This document shows positions 1 to 7,695 of a stretch of DNA of 11,531 nt, piece by piece. A program made the position numbers and the translations under genes. How positions within the stretch are numbered: the first letter of the stretch is position 1; each line of letters begins with the position of its first letter. Source of the stretch: an uncultured Eubacteriales bacterium (GTDB lineage Bacteria; Bacillota; Clostridia; Christensenellales; QAND01); contig UREB01000037.1 of the NCBI GenBank assembly GCA_900546685.1, positions 1-11,531 of the forward strand, in the 5' to 3' direction. The notes under the pieces were generated by a model. That model did no database searches, was not told the origin of the DNA, and was given only the letters and a program-made list of their open reading frames with translations.

Positions 1-9
1 CAAAAGAAG

Positions 10-396
10 TTAGACTAGACATAAATTACAGATCAAAATCTGAAATAATAGGCACAGCAAATAGATTAATAAATAAAAATCAAAATAGCCTGCGCCGGTA
101 CGTTTAAGAGATGTTTCAAACTGATCGATAGCGTCTTCCTTTGTTTTGCAGTTGATCCAGGCTGCGTTTTTGGTGGCAAGCTGATAGCTTTGCCGGGGAT
201 AACGCTCTACCAACGCTTGGCGGATCGCGTCTTCACTGCCCGCGTAGGCCCAGGCGGTATCAAAATAGGTAAAGCCTGCTTTTATAAAAAGATCAACCAT
301 TTGTTTTGTCTGTTCTATGTCGATGACATCGTTCTGTTGAGGCAAGCGCATCAGGCCAAAGCCCAGTTTTTTAATATCTTCACCCAAATATGACAA
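10..396 (-). pseudogene. Truncated aldo/keto reductase, N-terminal third only
   Basis: This is the N-terminal part of an NADPH-dependent aldo/keto reductase (AKR, TIM barrel). An upstream ATG at 459 is in frame but lies inside the flavodoxin gene. The better start is TTG at 396, which has AGGAGG 7 nt upstream (plus-strand 403-409) and follows the flavodoxin stop by about 20 nt. The resulting 128 residues contain FDTAWAY (catalytic Asp46 and Tyr51) and ATKN (catalytic Lys76). They run to GYFDFYLL at 103-110, where the family continues with the catalytic His. Here residue 111 is Ile, and a short AT-rich hydrophobic tail leads to a stop at 10-12. About 200 residues of a normal AKR (roughly 280-330) are missing. 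The break at about nt 65-75 could be a real deletion, an insertion edge or an assembly junction. It is last in the MerR-cupin-flavodoxin operon. The family is sure; the cause of the truncation is not. Confidence 0.75.
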
Positions 397-415
397 AAAA
401 ATCCCTCCTATCCAC

Positions 416-889
416 TCATACTTTGGCGGCAAAATCTGCCAAAGCCTGTGCCGAGGCATGATTTAACATCTGTCCGGGCAGCCATTTGGTTGTTTTGTCG
501 CAACAAGGCTTCAAGGATTCTATGGTTTTGCCGAACCCACTGCCGCCAGAAGTGGCGAAGGGAACGATGGTTTTGTTCGAAAAATCATAGCTTTCCAAAA
601 AGGTATGGATGATGGTGGGTGCTGTGTACCACCAAATGGGGAAGCCCAAGAAAATAACGTCATAATCGGCCATCGTGCTCAGCGTTTCAGCAATGTTAGG
701 ACGAGAATGCGGATCGTTCATTTCCACGGAGCTGCGGCTATGCGTATCCCTCCAGTTTAGATCTGCATCGGTATAGGGAACCGCGGGCCTGATTTCAAAC
801 AGATCAGCGCCAGCTACTTGGGATAGCTGCTCGGCTACCTTCTTTGTAACGCCGCTTGCAGAAAAATAAGCAACAAGTTTTTTAGACAT
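416..889 (-). CDS. Flavodoxin (Flavodoxin_4-like), FMN-binding electron carrier
   Basis: A 157-residue flavodoxin of the short Flavodoxin_4 type, expected to carry FMN and move electrons in the cytoplasm. The first beta strand LVAYFSAS is followed by the phosphate-binding loop FSASGVTK at residues 9-16, in place of the classical SxTGNT. GFPIWWY at 82-88 is the usual flavin-flanking aromatic loop, and FATSGGSGFG at 111-120 is the third FMN-contact loop. The ATG at 889 has AAGGAGG 8 nt upstream, and this ribosome site overlaps the cupin stop codon, so the two genes are probably translated in series. The family frequently sits beside aldo/keto reductases and cupins in Clostridia, as here; a role in carbonyl or quinone reduction is inferred. 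The physiological electron donor cannot be read from the sequence. Confidence 0.9.
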   Translation of the reverse strand: MSKKLVAYFSASGVTKKVAEQLSQVAGADLFEIRPAVPYTDADLNWRDTHSRSSVEMNDPHSRPNIAETLSTMADYDVIFLGFPIWWYTAPTIIHTFLESYDFSNKTIVPFATSGGSGFGKTIESLKPCCDKTTKWLPGQMLNHASAQALADFAAKV

Positions 890-902
890 ATTTGCTCCCT
901 CC

Positions 903-1340
903 TTATGTTAAGCTAAAATAATGCTCGTCTGTGACAGGCTCCAGCCATTGGTTTTCTGTTTGCTCCCCAGGAACCTCCACAGCGATGTGGCTGAACCAGG
1001 AATCGGCCTTGGCGCCATGCCAATGCTTTACATTGGCGGGGATGGGGATCACCATGCCTGGACAAAGGCTGATGGCTTGTTTTCCGTATTCCTGATACCA
1101 ACCTTCTCCGGCCGTACAGATGAGGATCTGCCCTCCGCCGCTATTGGCGCGGTGGATATGCCAATGATTGCGGCAGCCCGGCTCAAACGTCACATTGGCA
1201 AGAAAAACAGAGCTGGCCTTAGGATCTGTCAACGGATTGAGATAGGATTGCCCGATGAAAAATTGTGCATAAGCATCGTTGGGCGATCCCAAGCCAAACA
1301 CATTGTATGAATCAAATTGTTCTTTTTGTTGTATTTTCAT
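903..1340 (-). CDS. Cupin-domain protein (carboxymuconolactone decarboxylase-associated type)
   Basis: A 145-residue single-domain cupin. The ATG at 1340 is chosen over the in-frame ATG at 1355 because the latter overlaps the ribosome site itself (GGAGG, 8 nt before 1340). The first cupin motif is NHWHIHRANSGGGQIL with metal-ligand histidines. The second is the stretch around PGMVIPIPANVKHWHGA. The end, WLEPVTDEHY, is typical of the small cupins fused or linked to carboxymuconolactone decarboxylase-like proteins. It probably binds a divalent metal; the reaction is unknown. It begins about 21 nt after the MerR stop and is followed by the flavodoxin after 13 nt, so it is the second gene of a four-gene operon. 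The family call is secure, the function is not. Confidence 0.88.
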   Translation of the reverse strand: MKIQQKEQFDSYNVFGLGSPNDAYAQFFIGQSYLNPLTDPKASSVFLANVTFEPGCRNHWHIHRANSGGGQILICTAGEGWYQEYGKQAISLCPGMVIPIPANVKHWHGAKADSWFSHIAVEVPGEQTENQWLEPVTDEHYFSLT

Positions 1341-1361
1341 TCTGTATCCCTCCATAAAGAC

Positions 1362-1760
1362 TTAATTTGAATTGTTTTTTTCACATACCGCGCTATTTGA
1401 ATCCGCATTGTTTTGAGAGAGCATCAGCTGATAACGCAGATAATCCAAACGATCCAACTGCTTTTCCTTCCGATGGATCTCCTCGAGAAAATCAGCCCGC
1501 CTTTTTTCCAGCATCGCCAGGCGCCGTCGAGAGGTTTCATATCTACACTGACATAGACGCATGTATTCTTGAGCCTCCTGAGAGGAAAAGCCAAGATCGT
1601 GCAGCGTTAAAAGCAGGCTGATTTGTGCTAGGTCCTGTTCGGTATAATGGTGATGAGCACTGCACTTTTGGCCATCCTTGTTGCCTGCCAGGCATCGTTC
1701 GTAGGCATCCAAAACCTTGGCGGAGACACAATAGCGCTCTGAAATTTCTTGTCTTGTCAT
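1362..1760 (-). CDS. MerR-family transcriptional regulator, Cys/His-rich
   Basis: A 132-residue regulator. The open frame reaches back to 1862, but the upstream part runs through a terminator hairpin. The ATG at 1760 has AAGGAG 7 nt upstream and begins directly with a helix-turn-helix (MTRQEISERYCVSAKVLDAYE), so it is the true start. The wing and second helix pair follow (HHHYTEQDL, then LHDLGFSSQEAQEY, the family's usual lGfs..e pattern). A basic, charged coiled coil from about 73 to 112 (LAMLEKRRADFLEE onward) should form the antiparallel dimer. Cysteines at 11, 23, 33, 70, 72 and 126 and three adjacent histidines at 36-38 are more than usual and might sense metal or thiol stress; that is inference. 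As the first gene of the cupin-flavodoxin-AKR operon it probably regulates that operon and itself. Confidence 0.82.
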   Translation of the reverse strand: MTRQEISERYCVSAKVLDAYERCLAGNKDGQKCSAHHHYTEQDLAQISLLLTLHDLGFSSQEAQEYMRLCQCRYETSRRRLAMLEKRRADFLEEIHRKEKQLDRLDYLRYQLMLSQNNADSNSAVCEKNNSN

Positions 1761-1832
1761 GTGAATGCTCCTTAAAAGACGCAACCCGGCCGGAACAGTA
1801 GGTTGGCGCGGACTGCAAAAGGGCTCTTGCCC

Positions 1833-1864
1833 GAAAAAAATAGATGCCCGTTCTTCGGACATCT
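1833..1864 (-). terminator. Intrinsic terminator after lysR
   Basis: On the minus strand, AGATGTCCG and CGGGCATCT form a 9-bp stem (one G-T pair) around a 5-nt loop, followed directly by ATTTTTTT. It lies about 35 nt beyond the LysR stop codon and before the MerR start. A second short hairpin (GGGC/GCCC with a 4-nt loop) follows at about 1821-1832 and may be incidental. Confidence 0.78.
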
Positions 1865-1866
1865 AA

Positions 1867-1896
1867 AGTATAATTTGTGATTGGATGCAAAGCCAA
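1867..1896 (-). promoter_or_regulatory. Candidate promoter for the MerR-cupin-flavodoxin-AKR operon
   Basis: Minus-strand TTGGCT (1891-1896) and TATACT (1867-1872) are separated by 18 nt, matching the sigma-A consensus at 4 of 6 and 5 of 6 positions. The -10 ends only two bases before the left arm of the lysR terminator, so the start would fall inside that arm. A short dyad, ATTGG/CCAAT (1880-1884 and 1893-1897), overlaps the -35 and could be an operator. Prediction only. Confidence 0.4.
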
Positions 1897-1899
1897 TGC

Positions 1900-2787
1900 T
1901 TATTTTTCATCGGTTGAAATACGGTTTATGTATGCCTTGGAAAAATCCACAAAAGCGCGCAGGGCAGGCGACATCATCTGATTTTTCTTCCAGGCCAGCA
2001 CCGTATGGCTCTCCAGCTTGGGAAGTAGCGGGATATACCGCAGCCCTTCATAGTGGCAGTCAAGCCGTAAGTTTAGAAAGACACCGACGCCTTGGCGTCC
2101 CATGGCGGCCAGATTATACGGAAGATTCCCGCTGGCAACGATATGCAGCTGATCGGCATCCTTGCCAAACCAATGCAAAAGCTCCTGCTTGATGAGATCA
2201 CGGCGTGTAAAAAGCAGCGGCCTATCGGCCAAATCGCTGGGCGTTACCTGTTTTTTATCCGCCAAATCGGAGTGCTCGGAAACCAAAATACCCCATTCCT
2301 CGGAGATAGGGCTGCGAATAAATTCATATTTAGCGACGTCCACGGGCTCTAACAGAAACCCTAAATCCAAAAGCCCTCTTTCGATGCGCTCTTTGATATT
2401 GTCGGAATTGCCGCTGTATATTTCGTATTGGATGGCGGGATGCTGAGCCTGGAAAGCGGCCAAGATTTCTGCAAGCAAACGGCTGTTTTGGTACTCTCCG
2501 CTACCGATAGAGATTTCGCCGCTTAGCTCATCTTCCTGTTTTAGCTCTTGCTTGGTTTTTTCTGCCAAAGAGACAAGTTCTTGTGCGCGCCGTTTCAAAA
2601 GCAAGCCTTGCTCGGTTAAAGTGATGTTATGGCTGTTTCTGGTAAACAGTTTGACCCCAAGCTCTGCCTCAAGCTGCATCATTTGGCGAGAAAGAGTAGG
2701 TTGCGTAACATGGAGCAAAGCAGCAGCCTTGGTAATGTTTTCCTCTCTGGCAATGGTTAGAAAGTAGCTTAATACCCGAAGTTCCAA
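1900..2787 (-). CDS. LysR-family transcriptional regulator
   Basis: A 295-residue LysR-type regulator of normal length. The start is TTG at 2787, with a near-perfect AGGAGGTG 5 nt upstream (plus-strand 2793-2800). The winged helix-turn-helix is at residues 1-60 (YFLTIAREENITKAAALLHVTQ, then the recognition helix TLSRQMMQLEAELG and LFTR). A linker helix follows to about 85. The rest is the periplasmic-binding-like effector domain, starting near GEISIGSGEYQNS. The effector is unknown. It lies between the van cluster and the MerR operon on the same strand, with a terminator after it, so it is probably a single transcription unit. It could control the redox operon downstream, but the usual divergent layout is absent. 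Nothing ties it to glycopeptide resistance. Confidence 0.93.
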   Translation of the reverse strand: MELRVLSYFLTIAREENITKAAALLHVTQPTLSRQMMQLEAELGVKLFTRNSHNITLTEQGLLLKRRAQELVSLAEKTKQELKQEDELSGEISIGSGEYQNSRLLAEILAAFQAQHPAIQYEIYSGNSDNIKERIERGLLDLGFLLEPVDVAKYEFIRSPISEEWGILVSEHSDLADKKQVTPSDLADRPLLFTRRDLIKQELLHWFGKDADQLHIVASGNLPYNLAAMGRQGVGVFLNLRLDCHYEGLRYIPLLPKLESHTVLAWKKNQMMSPALRAFVDFSKAYINRISTDEK

Positions 2788-2874
2788 AAAAGCACCTCCT
2801 ATCTAGTACACCACATTTAGCGGCCCATTTCAATAAGGAAAACCGTATAAAAATCATAGCTGTGGAAAATCACG

Positions 2875-2904
2875 AGGCTGTGTACAAAGAGATGCACACA
2901 GCCT
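2875..2904 (-). terminator. Inverted repeat after vanT, probable operon terminator
   Basis: AGGCTGTGT at 2875-2883 and ACACAGCCT at 2896-2904 form a perfect 9-bp stem with a 12-nt loop, 16 nt beyond the vanT stop. On the minus strand it is followed by CGTGATTTTCC, so the T-run is short and displaced. It is the only candidate end for the van operon before lysR; termination may be leaky. Confidence 0.5.
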
Positions 2905-2919
2905 TGTATGTAGAGCATT

Positions 2920-5046
2920 TCAGCGGCACAGGATTCGGTCTAGCCTTGCACCCAGGCGGCTGAGTATTTCGTTGGAAATGGTGCCTGCGCTTTCAGCCAG
3001 ATCGCCCGCAGAGAGGGTAAGCGTGCCGGATGTGCCGATGAGTACGGCTGTATCTCCTGCACAGACGCCGGGAATATCCGTTACGTCTATGATGGTTTGG
3101 TCCATACATATTTTACCAAGAATCGGCGCTTTTTGTCCGCGAAGCAGTACATACCCGTGGCCATCGGATAGGCTGCGCGGTAGCCCATCCGCATACCCGA
3201 TGGAGAGGGTCGCGATTTTCATGGGATGATCCGCTGTACAGGAAAGACCATAGCCGACAGCTTCCTGTGTATACAGCGGCTTTACCGTGGCGACGCGTGC
3301 CTTGAGCGATAAAACCGGCCGCAACTGACGTGCCCAAGCGTCAGTATCCGCCCGCGTGCTCAATATGCCATATAATGCAATGCCGATACGCGCATAATCT
3401 CCCCCCAACTCCGGATAGTTCAACACTCCATAGCTTGCCAGAAGATGGGTGCGCGGGCAGGGCACGCCGCGCTTTTTCAATTCACGGAGCACGGCTTGGA
3501 AAGCCATGGACTGTACCTTGGTGAAGGCTTTATTGCGGGGGGAAAGAGATTCGTCGGCGGATAGATGTGTAAAGATGCCGTCAATTTGTAAATGCTTTAG
3601 GGCAAAGAGCAATGCGATTTGGTCGATGTTTTCGCTGCGTTCTCCCAAGCGATGCATGCCGGTATCTATGCCGATATGAACACGAAGCTTCTTTCCATAA
3701 GTGGATAGAGCCTTTGCGTATTGGCTGTCTACTACGGTTTGGGAAAGCCGGTAGCGCCGCAAAAGAAAAGCTTGCGAAGGATGCGTATATCCAAGAATCA
3801 AAATCTCCCCAGCAATTCCATTTTTGCGAAGCTCTATCCCCTCACTAAGGCTGGCGACGCAGAAATGACGCACGCCCAAGCGATATAGCTCTTTACAGAC
3901 AGGTACGGCTCCATGCCCATAGGCGTTGGCTTTCACAGCGGGCATCAGTTTGCAGGAGCGGGGCAGGCGGCTTTGCAAAAAGGCGATGTTGTGAGCCAAG
4001 GCCTGGCTGTCCAGCTCGATCCAGGCCCGCCCTTTGGGAGAATAGCGCTGGGGCCGCGGAAGAATCAATGCAAGGACATACGCAGCGCCAAAGGATACAG
4101 CGGAAACGGCCAAAAATTGAGCTAGGCTTTGATCTACCAGCCAGGGAAGCAAATGCAGTGCTTTTGCTACCGCTCTGATAAGCACGATGACAGCCGGATG
4201 CAGGATATAGACCCAAGTGGCGGCAGTGCGGGCCCTTTGGCAGGATGGCCGCTGCCAGGATAGCACAAGATGATAAAGATAAAGCATCGTGGGTAGCAGG
4301 AAAAGATACATGCTGTCATGCCGCGGCCAGCCCAGATGACGAAGGATAAAGGCTTCGCCTGCCATGCCAGCAAACGAGAGACAAAGTCCGATAATGGCTT
4401 TGGGCCGCTCCAGGGTTTTTCTTTGAGAAAGCCATGCGCCCAAGATAAGAAAGATAGGCGCAAAGAACAGGCCATTGCGCGTATAGGAAAACACCTGAAA
4501 ACCACCCTGATAGAAAGCATCCAGCACAGGGATAGACCGAGCCAAACCGTAGTAGCTGTCTCCCATCAGGCCGATTAAATAGAGGAAGAGGGCTATGGCA
4601 AGGGAATTGCGCAGGCTTAGCTTTCGGCTCATGAGATAGACAAGGCAGAGGCCGAGCAAACAGGCAGGAAAATACCAAAGATGGTAAAAGGTGCCGTCGA
4701 ACAACAACAGACGCAAAGCGCTGCCCAAGGAAAGTGCCTCGTAATGGCCGCCATACAAACCGATGGGTACATACAGCGCAATGGCCACGAGATAAAGCAG
4801 AGAAAGCTTTGTTAAAGATTTAGTGAGGGCGGCCCGGCCGTTTGTATCTCGATAAAAGCGGGAAACGACAAACTGCCCAGTTACCATGAAGAAGAACGGG
4901 ACGGCGACCCTGGCTAAAACGCGGGTTAAAAAGAAATCTGCGTTAGCGCTAAAACAGGTAAGGGGCGACGTATGGATGGCAATTACGAGAAAAGCGGCTA
5001 CCAGGCGAAATGCATCAAGTCCCCCATAGTTTTGTCTTGTTTGCAT
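2920..5046 (-). CDS. vanT: VanT membrane-bound serine racemase
   Basis: A 708-residue two-domain protein that converts L-Ser to D-Ser for VanG, as in VanC/E/G-type resistance. Residues 1 to about 330 form an acyltransferase-3-like membrane domain with roughly ten hydrophobic helices and the early His25 in AIHTSP; it is thought to bring in L-Ser. Residues about 338-708 form a fold-type III PLP racemase. PLP-binding Lys372 lies in AVKANAYGHG, catalytic Tyr599 in VGYG, and the CMD motif at 647-649. Asn692 in TISNE occupies the position where alanine racemases carry Tyr; Asn here is the reported mark of serine specificity. The ATG at 5046 lies inside the end of vanXY (32-nt overlap) with GGAG 8-9 nt upstream. 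Length and layout match VanT of VanG-type operons (about 712 residues). No damage is visible. Confidence 0.95.
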   Translation of the reverse strand: MQTRQNYGGLDAFRLVAAFLVIAIHTSPLTCFSANADFFLTRVLARVAVPFFFMVTGQFVVSRFYRDTNGRAALTKSLTKLSLLYLVAIALYVPIGLYGGHYEALSLGSALRLLLFDGTFYHLWYFPACLLGLCLVYLMSRKLSLRNSLAIALFLYLIGLMGDSYYGLARSIPVLDAFYQGGFQVFSYTRNGLFFAPIFLILGAWLSQRKTLERPKAIIGLCLSFAGMAGEAFILRHLGWPRHDSMYLFLLPTMLYLYHLVLSWQRPSCQRARTAATWVYILHPAVIVLIRAVAKALHLLPWLVDQSLAQFLAVSAVSFGAAYVLALILPRPQRYSPKGRAWIELDSQALAHNIAFLQSRLPRSCKLMPAVKANAYGHGAVPVCKELYRLGVRHFCVASLSEGIELRKNGIAGEILILGYTHPSQAFLLRRYRLSQTVVDSQYAKALSTYGKKLRVHIGIDTGMHRLGERSENIDQIALLFALKHLQIDGIFTHLSADESLSPRNKAFTKVQSMAFQAVLRELKKRGVPCPRTHLLASYGVLNYPELGGDYARIGIALYGILSTRADTDAWARQLRPVLSLKARVATVKPLYTQEAVGYGLSCTADHPMKIATLSIGYADGLPRSLSDGHGYVLLRGQKAPILGKICMDQTIIDVTDIPGVCAGDTAVLIGTSGTLTLSAGDLAESAGTISNEILSRLGARLDRILCR

Positions 5047-5800
5047 GGGTATGTCTCCATTCTGTTAAGATAAATCCATCCGTATTGTTGCCGGAGATGC
5101 TGTATGGGATCGTGTTATCGACTTCTAGGCAGGTATAAGCGCCTTTGCATGGCAGATACGAAACCACCACATCCTGCCCACCCCAAAGGATGGGGTAAGC
5201 GGATTGTCCATAACGATACTGCTTGATAAAAGAAAGATATTCTTCAAGGACCAGATGATTTTGCACCATGATTTTGGCATGTGGAACCCCAACATAACGA
5301 AAATGCCAGGGTTCATGGGCGATGCCGGTAAGGTGTTCTTTTCCGGCTGGATAGCGCTCCACAAATCCATAGTCTGCCGCTTTGTCACGAAAGATCTGGC
5401 AAATGCCGCTATATGGAAACGCGGGACGAATAAAATCAATGTGCGCCTGTTTTTGCCCAAGATCTATGGCAAGACCGGTTTGGTGCTCACTATGGCCGGG
5501 CAGGGCCACATACTTTTGCGTAAAATCCAGGCCGCTATCCCGGACGGAATCATCCCATATCTGCTGCTGCTCGGCGTGCGCCCGCCAGCCGCTGACCGGC
5601 ACAATGTGTTGCCATCCATGGAAAGAATCCATCAAATTGGAAAGAAGGACGGCGGCTCGGCGCTGCATCTGGATGGTAGGATAGCTTTCCAGCACAGGAA
5701 CCAGGGACGTTTGCGCATCTTCACGATAGCCTGCCGCTGCATTTACCAAGATGAGGCTGCCGGTATGGATTTCTTTTTGTAGAAGGGTCAATGTTTTCAT
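5015..5800 (-). CDS. vanXY: VanXY D,D-dipeptidase/D,D-carboxypeptidase
   Basis: A 261-residue zinc peptidase of the VanY/VanXY family. It cleaves D-Ala-D-Ala and removes the terminal D-Ala of normal pentapeptide, so that precursors ending in D-Ala-D-Ser prevail. The SxHxxGxAxD motif is seen as SEHQTGLAID, giving zinc ligands His106 and Asp113. HEPWH supplies the catalytic Glu163 and the third ligand His166; Arg73 in SGWRAH fits the conserved substrate-side Arg. There is no signal peptide or membrane helix, so it is cytoplasmic like VanXYG rather than membrane-anchored like VanY. The C-terminal 65 residues are an extension beyond the catalytic core. The ATG at 5800 overlaps the vanG stop by 4 nt (ATGA), with GGCGGTG 5 nt upstream, which points to translational coupling. 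Confidence 0.93.
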   Translation of the reverse strand: MKTLTLLQKEIHTGSLILVNAAAGYREDAQTSLVPVLESYPTIQMQRRAAVLLSNLMDSFHGWQHIVPVSGWRAHAEQQQIWDDSVRDSGLDFTQKYVALPGHSEHQTGLAIDLGQKQAHIDFIRPAFPYSGICQIFRDKAADYGFVERYPAGKEHLTGIAHEPWHFRYVGVPHAKIMVQNHLVLEEYLSFIKQYRYGQSAYPILWGGQDVVVSYLPCKGAYTCLEVDNTIPYSISGNNTDGFILTEWRHTHANKTKLWGT

Positions 5801-6846
5801 TGTGCCACCGCCTGTTCGATGATACGATCCAACACATCCGCAAGGGAATAGCCGGCCGCCTTCATCATGCCGGGATAACGGCTGTGTTCGGTAAAGCCGG
5901 GAATGGTGTTGACCTCATTGAATACGAGCTGTCCTGACGGTGTTAAGAATAAATCCACCCGGGCAAACCCTGCGCAGCCAAGCGCGCGGTAAATCCGTTT
6001 GGCCGTCTGCTTGATTTCCTCGGCTTTGGCGTCGCTGATGCGTGCAGGCACATGGATGGCGGAGGAGTGTAGCGTGTACTTTTCAGTAAAGTTAAAAAAT
6101 CCTTTGGAAAGCTCGATTTCGTCTATCGCTCCGGTCAAAAGGGTTTCCGTGCCCAATACAGCGCAGCCCACTTCAATGCCTTGAATGTTTTCCTCAAGAA
6201 TGACCTGGTTATCATAAAGAAAAGCACCATCGATGGCCTTGGAGAGCTGATCTGGGGACTCCACCCGCGTGATACCAAAGGAAGATCCGGCTTTTACCGG
6301 TTTTACATACATTGGGTACCCAACCTTTTCGGCAAAAGCCACGGCCTGCTGCAATGTGTAGCCCGATTCCAGAACAAGCCCCTGGGGCACGCGCACGCCT
6401 GCCAGGGAGACCAATTTATGGGAACGGTCTTTGTCCATACAAAGGGCAGAGGCCAATACGCCGCAGCCTGCCAGCGCGATCCCAGACAACGCGATGGCGC
6501 CCTGAATGGTGCCATCCTCCCCATTTTTGCCATGAAGGACGGGAAACGCGACATCGACTGGCAAGGAGGATATGCCGGTGGTTTCAAATACATACAGCTT
6601 GCGCGCACCACGGTCCAGAGAAAGCATAGCGGGAATACAGTCTTCGCACCTAAGCCAGGTATCGTCCAGCAGATGCTCCGGGCTGCCGGTATAGTAGTAC
6701 CAGCTGCCGTCTTTAGAGATGCCGATGGGGAGGATGTTGTATTTGTGCCGATCCAGATGGCTTAGCACTGCATGCGCCGAAGTAAGGGATACGCTGTATT
6801 CTGGAGAACAGCCGCCAAAAAACACGGCTACATTTTTCTGTTTCAT
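5797..6846 (-). CDS. vanG: VanG-type D-alanine--D-serine ligase
   Basis: A 349-residue ATP-grasp ligase of the D-Ala-D-X family. The first signature, GGCSPEYSVS at 11-20, has the EYSVS form seen in D-Ala-D-Ser ligases rather than the EHEVS/EHDVS of Ddl and VanA. HGKNGEDG at 105-112, VKPVKAGSSFG at 181-191 (ATP-binding lysines) and the second signature from 289 to 325 (ARVDLF, FNEVNTIPGF) complete the fold. The omega loop EKYTLHSSAI at 255-264 is of the VanC/E/G kind. Together with vanT and vanXY next to it, this makes the D-Ser assignment strong; specificity itself is inferred. The ATG at 6846 starts 4 nt after the vanW stop, with AAAGGA 7 nt upstream. It could be cited as a VanG-like variant rather than VanG proper, since sequence identity cannot be computed here. 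Confidence 0.94.
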   Translation of the reverse strand: MKQKNVAVFFGGCSPEYSVSLTSAHAVLSHLDRHKYNILPIGISKDGSWYYYTGSPEHLLDDTWLRCEDCIPAMLSLDRGARKLYVFETTGISSLPVDVAFPVLHGKNGEDGTIQGAIALSGIALAGCGVLASALCMDKDRSHKLVSLAGVRVPQGLVLESGYTLQQAVAFAEKVGYPMYVKPVKAGSSFGITRVESPDQLSKAIDGAFLYDNQVILEENIQGIEVGCAVLGTETLLTGAIDEIELSKGFFNFTEKYTLHSSAIHVPARISDAKAEEIKQTAKRIYRALGCAGFARVDLFLTPSGQLVFNEVNTIPGFTEHSRYPGMMKAAGYSLADVLDRIIEQAVAQ

Positions 6847-6850
6847 TGGT

Positions 6851-7675
6851 TTATCCTTTCTCTGCTATGTTGATGTTTGATGACAGGGGATAGCCGATAC
6901 GGCATTTATTTTGGTAGAGCCTGCGGCTTTCAACGGGTTGTCCGGAGCCTCGGTCTATGCGTGTCTGGATGACATCGGCCAGCTGAATAATCTCTTTGTC
7001 TTGGCGTATATACGAGATTTTGCCGTTTTGAATCTGATACAAACAGGCGTCCTCTTCCGAACACAAGAGGCGGCCGAAAAGGTGGTGGCTGTCAAACGAA
7101 AGGAGGATCTGATAGGTACGATTGGTATCGTTTTTTACCTTTAGATCCAGCCAGCCTTCTGAAATGGTGGCGTCTACGCCGGTGGGCAGGTTGCTAGGCG
7201 GATCGGGGAAATCCTTGCTGGCATGGCCATGCCGCTCTACAATGGTCAGCGGCGTATGCAGAAACAGCCAAAACAGCAGATTGGAAATTTGGCACATGCC
7301 CCCACCCGGCGCTGTCGTTAGATGCCCGTTGACAACGGTTAGCCCCTCTTTATACGGTGTGTGGCGGTCTGCATATCGGATGGCTTGGCTAAAGGAAAAA
7401 GTTTCTCCCGGCCGAATCAATAGGCCGTTGAGTTCTTTGGCGGCTAGCTTCAAGTTGAATACCTTGTTTTCCTGATAGACCATATCAAACCCGGTTTCTG
7501 TGTTGTATAGCTGGCTGGAATCCTCAAAGGCCACATACGGGAGGGCGCCTTCCAAACGAGCCTTGCAATAGGTGTTTTTATCCAGGCACATGCCAAGATA
7601 AAAACAGAACTTGCGCTGCTTGGTGCGCAGGGGGATCAAAAAGGGGAAGAGTTCTGTGGCTCTTTTGCGTTTCAT
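6851..7675 (-). CDS. vanW: VanW-family accessory protein
   Basis: A 274-residue VanW protein. Its biochemical role is not known; it occurs in VanB- and VanG-type clusters. Conserved blocks are RPGETFSFSQAI at 88-99, GGGMCQISN at 124-132 with the invariant Cys128, ERHGHA at 147-152 and the following FPDP. The N-terminus is basic with a modest hydrophobic stretch (FLI...) but no convincing signal peptide. The ATG at 7675 has AAAGGAA about 5-6 nt upstream. It is the first gene after the vanS-vanW control region and is followed by vanG after only 4 nt, so vanW-vanG-vanXY-vanT should be one message. Family call is firm. Confidence 0.93.
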   Translation of the reverse strand: MKRKRATELFPFLIPLRTKQRKFCFYLGMCLDKNTYCKARLEGALPYVAFEDSSQLYNTETGFDMVYQENKVFNLKLAAKELNGLLIRPGETFSFSQAIRYADRHTPYKEGLTVVNGHLTTAPGGGMCQISNLLFWLFLHTPLTIVERHGHASKDFPDPPSNLPTGVDATISEGWLDLKVKNDTNRTYQILLSFDSHHLFGRLLCSEEDACLYQIQNGKISYIRQDKEIIQLADVIQTRIDRGSGQPVESRRLYQNKCRIGYPLSSNINIAEKG

Positions 7676-7695
7676 GGATGTTCCTTTCCGGGATT

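Noticed and set aside
1760..1862. N-terminal extension of the MerR gene to 1862
   Set aside because: It runs through the lysR terminator and lacks a ribosome site, while ATG 1760 has a strong one right before the helix-turn-helix.
2805..2833. lysR promoter TTGAAA-17 nt-TGTACT
   Set aside because: The transcription start would fall on the ribosome site itself, leaving almost no leader; the -10 matches only 4 of 6.
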